Below, piece after piece: positions 21,124 through 22,906 of a stretch of DNA of 22,906 nucleotides. A program made the position numbers and the translations under genes. Source of the DNA: Candidatus Delongbacteria bacterium. Lineage in GTDB: Bacteria; UBA4055. The notes under the pieces were generated by a model. The model saw only the letters and a program-made list of their open reading frames with translations. It was not told where the DNA came from and made no database searches. Every line of letters begins with the position of its first letter. The stretch's first letter is position 1. The stretch spans positions 3,985 through 26,890 of the forward strand of contig DMTS01000157.1 of NCBI GenBank assembly GCA_003477045.1. The letters are read 5' to 3'.

Positions 21124-22906
21124 AAAAAACAGCTGTACTGATTTTTGCGGTACTTTTAGCATCATTATTCTGCCAGAACACGGGTTTCAGAGGAATGGCA
21201 ACGGAACAGAGCGGACTTAAGATGTTTTTAAATCCTTCGCTTCTCGGATACGAACAGGGAGCAAAAATATTTGTGTTTGATGAGTACAACGGTGATGTTG
21301 AAGAAGGTTACGGGCTCGGAATTAATCTGGGCAACCTGGGTTTTTCGTATTACAAAGATAATGACGACCTTGAATATTATAATTTTTCGTCGGGCACTGA
21401 AATAGTTCCGGGATACTATACAGGCAGTTCGGTAAGATGGTATTCAGGAAGTGTTCTTGATCCTGAGCATGATATATCTCTAACGATAAGGCCGTTAAAA
21501 TATTTTTCGCTGGCAGGAAATGTCAGAAATATATGGGAATCCAACGGCAGCAATATCAGCACAACATCAGGATTGGCTATCAGACCTTTCGGCGACAACA
21601 GACTTACTTTTGAAGCGGATATCTCTTTCGAAAAAGACTTTATTGAGGATTCATTCTATACGATAGGAGCCGGCACCGGGATCATCAAAGGGCTAAACCT
21701 GAGCGCAGGCTATACCGCTCAGATGAACAATGAAGAATTTGATCCCGTTTACGAATTAGGGTTTTCATTTACACTTGGTAAATCTACAGCGGGAACCAGA
21801 GCTTTCAAATACGAAGATGCTGACAGCTACATAAACTATTTTGAATCCGGCAATCTGAATCCTCCGTCAATATTCAAAATGAAAAACTCAAAGATAGTTG
21901 AGATCGAGCTGGAAGGCAGCTATAACGAAGAAGTTCCTAAAGGATTTCTAATCGGGTTATTCAGCGGAGGCGGAAAAAGTACCCGGGAGCTGATGGACCG
22001 GATTAACCGTCTTAAAGACGATAAGGAAGTTGCGGGAATATTGATAAAGAGCAAAAATTATAAGATGACTTTTGCTTGTAGAGAAGAGCTGAGGAATGCG
22101 CTTGAAGATTTCAGACAGTCCGGAAAGAAAATATATTCTTATTTCGTATCCGCGTCACAGTCGAACTATTATTTGCTTTCAGTCTCAGACAAAATCTATA
22201 TGTATCCCGAAGGCGATCTCGCGCTCGAAGGTCTGGGCGTTGAACTTATGTTCTTCAAGAATGTACTGGATAAACTCGGCATAAAAATACAGGCTATAAG
22301 ACACGGCAAATTCAAAAGCGCAGTGGAGCCGTTTATTCAGGATCACGCGAGCGCTGAGAACCTTGAGCAGATGGATAAATTCATTTCAAGGCTTGACGAT
22401 CATCTTAAAGCTTCGATCTCTTCAGGCAGAAAAATGACGGTTGAAGAACTTAACGGACTGATGAACAGGATCCCGTATTTTACCGGAAAAAGCGCGCTTG
22501 AGAACAAGCTTGTTGACGAGCTGATCATTGAAGATAAGCTCGAGAAGGCAGTAAGAAAGTCGGAGAACGATAAAGTGCGGATAGTCAATTCAAAACAGTA
22601 TTTTGCATTTAGTGAAGAAAATCCGCAGTGGTCAGCAATATTCGACAAACAGATAGCTATTGTTTATGCAACCGGCTCTATCAATACAGGTAAAAGTTCC
22701 GGGGGAAGCTTTTTCTCTGCGGATATAATGGGCAGTGACACTACTGCCGACCTGATAAGAAAAGCAAGAAAAGACAAGAATGTTAAAGCTATAGTGTTCA
22801 GAGTTGATTCAGGCGGGGGAAGCGGACTTGCTTCGGATCTGATCCTGACCGAACTTAAGCTGGCGCAGGAAGAAGATAAAAAGCCCGTTATAATCTCCAT
22901 GGGAAG
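21120..22906 (+). CDS. sppA: Signal peptide peptidase SppA with N-terminal barrel-like region, cut by the window edge
   Basis: The frame is open from ATG 21120 to the right edge, 595 codons. Residues 1 to about 18 are a signal peptide. Residues 20-225 are strand-rich with alternating residues and many Gly, Tyr and Phe (GYGLGINLGNLGFSYYKD, DISLTIRPLKYFSLAGNV, YELGFSFTLG) and look like an outer-membrane beta-barrel or beta-sheet domain. SppA homology starts near residue 256. RHGKFKSAVEPF (394-405) supplies the catalytic lysine (Lys399, equivalent to E. coli Lys209). The second half begins at IAIVYATGSI (527-536) and continues with AIVFRVDSGGGSG; the sequence stops at PVIISMG, directly before the position where the catalytic serine of the ASGG motif is expected. 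AAGGATA is a good ribosome-binding site, and the start overlaps the kinase stop by 4 bp. SppA degrades left-over signal peptides and membrane fragments. Confidence 0.88.
   Translation, partial: MKKTAVLIFAVLLASLFCQNTGFRGMATEQSGLKMFLNPSLLGYEQGAKIFVFDEYNGDVEEGYGLGINLGNLGFSYYKDNDDLEYYNFSSGTEIVPGYYTGSSVRWYSGSVLDPEHDISLTIRPLKYFSLAGNVRNIWESNGSNISTTSGLAIRPFGDNRLTFEADISFEKDFIEDSFYTIGAGTGIIKGLNLSAGYTAQMNNEEFDPVYELGFSFTLGKSTAGTRAFKYEDADSYINYFESGNLNPPSIFKMKNSKIVEIELEGSYNEEVPKGFLIGLFSGGGKSTRELMDRINRLKDDKEVAGILIKSKNYKMTFACREELRNALEDFRQSGKKIYSYFVSASQSNYYLLSVSDKIYMYPEGDLALEGLGVELMFFKNVLDKLGIKIQAIRHGKFKSAVEPFIQDHASAENLEQMDKFISRLDDHLKASISSGRKMTVEELNGLMNRIPYFTGKSALENKLVDELIIEDKLEKAVRKSENDKVRIVNSKQYFAFSEENPQWSAIFDKQIAIVYATGSINTGKSSGGSFFSADIMGSDTTADLIRKARKDKNVKAIVFRVDSGGGSGLASDLILTELKLAQEEDKKPVIISMG

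Noticed and set aside
21120..21180. Lipoprotein signal in SppA (LLASLFC)
   Set aside because: Phe at the position before Cys is not accepted by signal peptidase II, so an ordinary signal peptide is more likely.

Overview
The window looks like chromosomal DNA of a Gram-negative (diderm), moderately AT-rich bacterium. A beta-barrel outer-membrane protein ending in Phe, a LolA-like lipid carrier, an SppA with an N-terminal barrel-like region, a DUF2723 membrane protein and a DUF5679 mini-protein all fit the Fibrobacteres-Chlorobi-Bacteroidetes side of the tree, such as Cloacimonadota- or Delongbacteria-like candidate phyla. That placement is an inference from gene content; the window holds no rRNA, tRNA or other marker that fixes it. 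I see no insertion sequence, phage gene, CRISPR array or tRNA. The genes are dense and in short operons, so this reads as core rather than accessory genome.

Layout. Positions 1-315 hold the end of a biotin-dependent carboxyltransferase. It converges on rdgB (332-928, minus), and one hairpin whose loop contains the rdgB stop codon separates them. A divergent gap leads to a two-gene plus-strand unit: a PTS EIIA domain fused to a PII-like domain (1064-1876), and a BadF-type sugar kinase (1900-2847) that must start at a non-canonical codon. The kinase converges with, and overlaps by 16 bp, a HAD-IIB phosphatase (2832-3602, minus). A well-formed promoter at 3670-3698 then opens a five-gene operon: HAD hydrolase, ClC chloride/proton antiporter with CBS domains, RND/MMPL exporter, LolA-like periplasmic protein and outer-membrane porin-like barrel (to 11069). 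The last three could form one trans-envelope route for a lipid or hydrophobic compound.

A second promoter (11095-11123) serves an M20 amidohydrolase, a small protein with two internal repeats, and a PilT-type pilus retraction ATPase with an extra N-terminal domain. A hairpin terminator at 14188-14208 ends it. This hairpin lies inside the last codons of the convergent minus-strand operon (19541 down to 14182): L-asparaginase, VanZ-like protein, DUF2723/TPR membrane protein and an LPG-synthase-type membrane protein (TTG start). The only long gene-free stretch is 19542-19998, an AT-rich divergent regulatory region. It feeds the asparaginase operon on one side and a 54-residue zinc-knuckle protein (19999-20163) on the other, the latter with a strong promoter, a strong Shine-Dalgarno and a strong terminator. 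A lipid kinase, possibly translated from a leaderless mRNA, and SppA close the window; SppA is cut at the right edge just before its expected catalytic serine.

The points most worth a second look are the EIIA-PII-like fusion beside a sugar kinase with a non-AUG start, the duplicated N-terminal domain in PilT together with its internally repeated partner, the barrel-SppA fusion, the RND/LolA-like/porin triad, and terminators built into the 3' ends of coding sequences.
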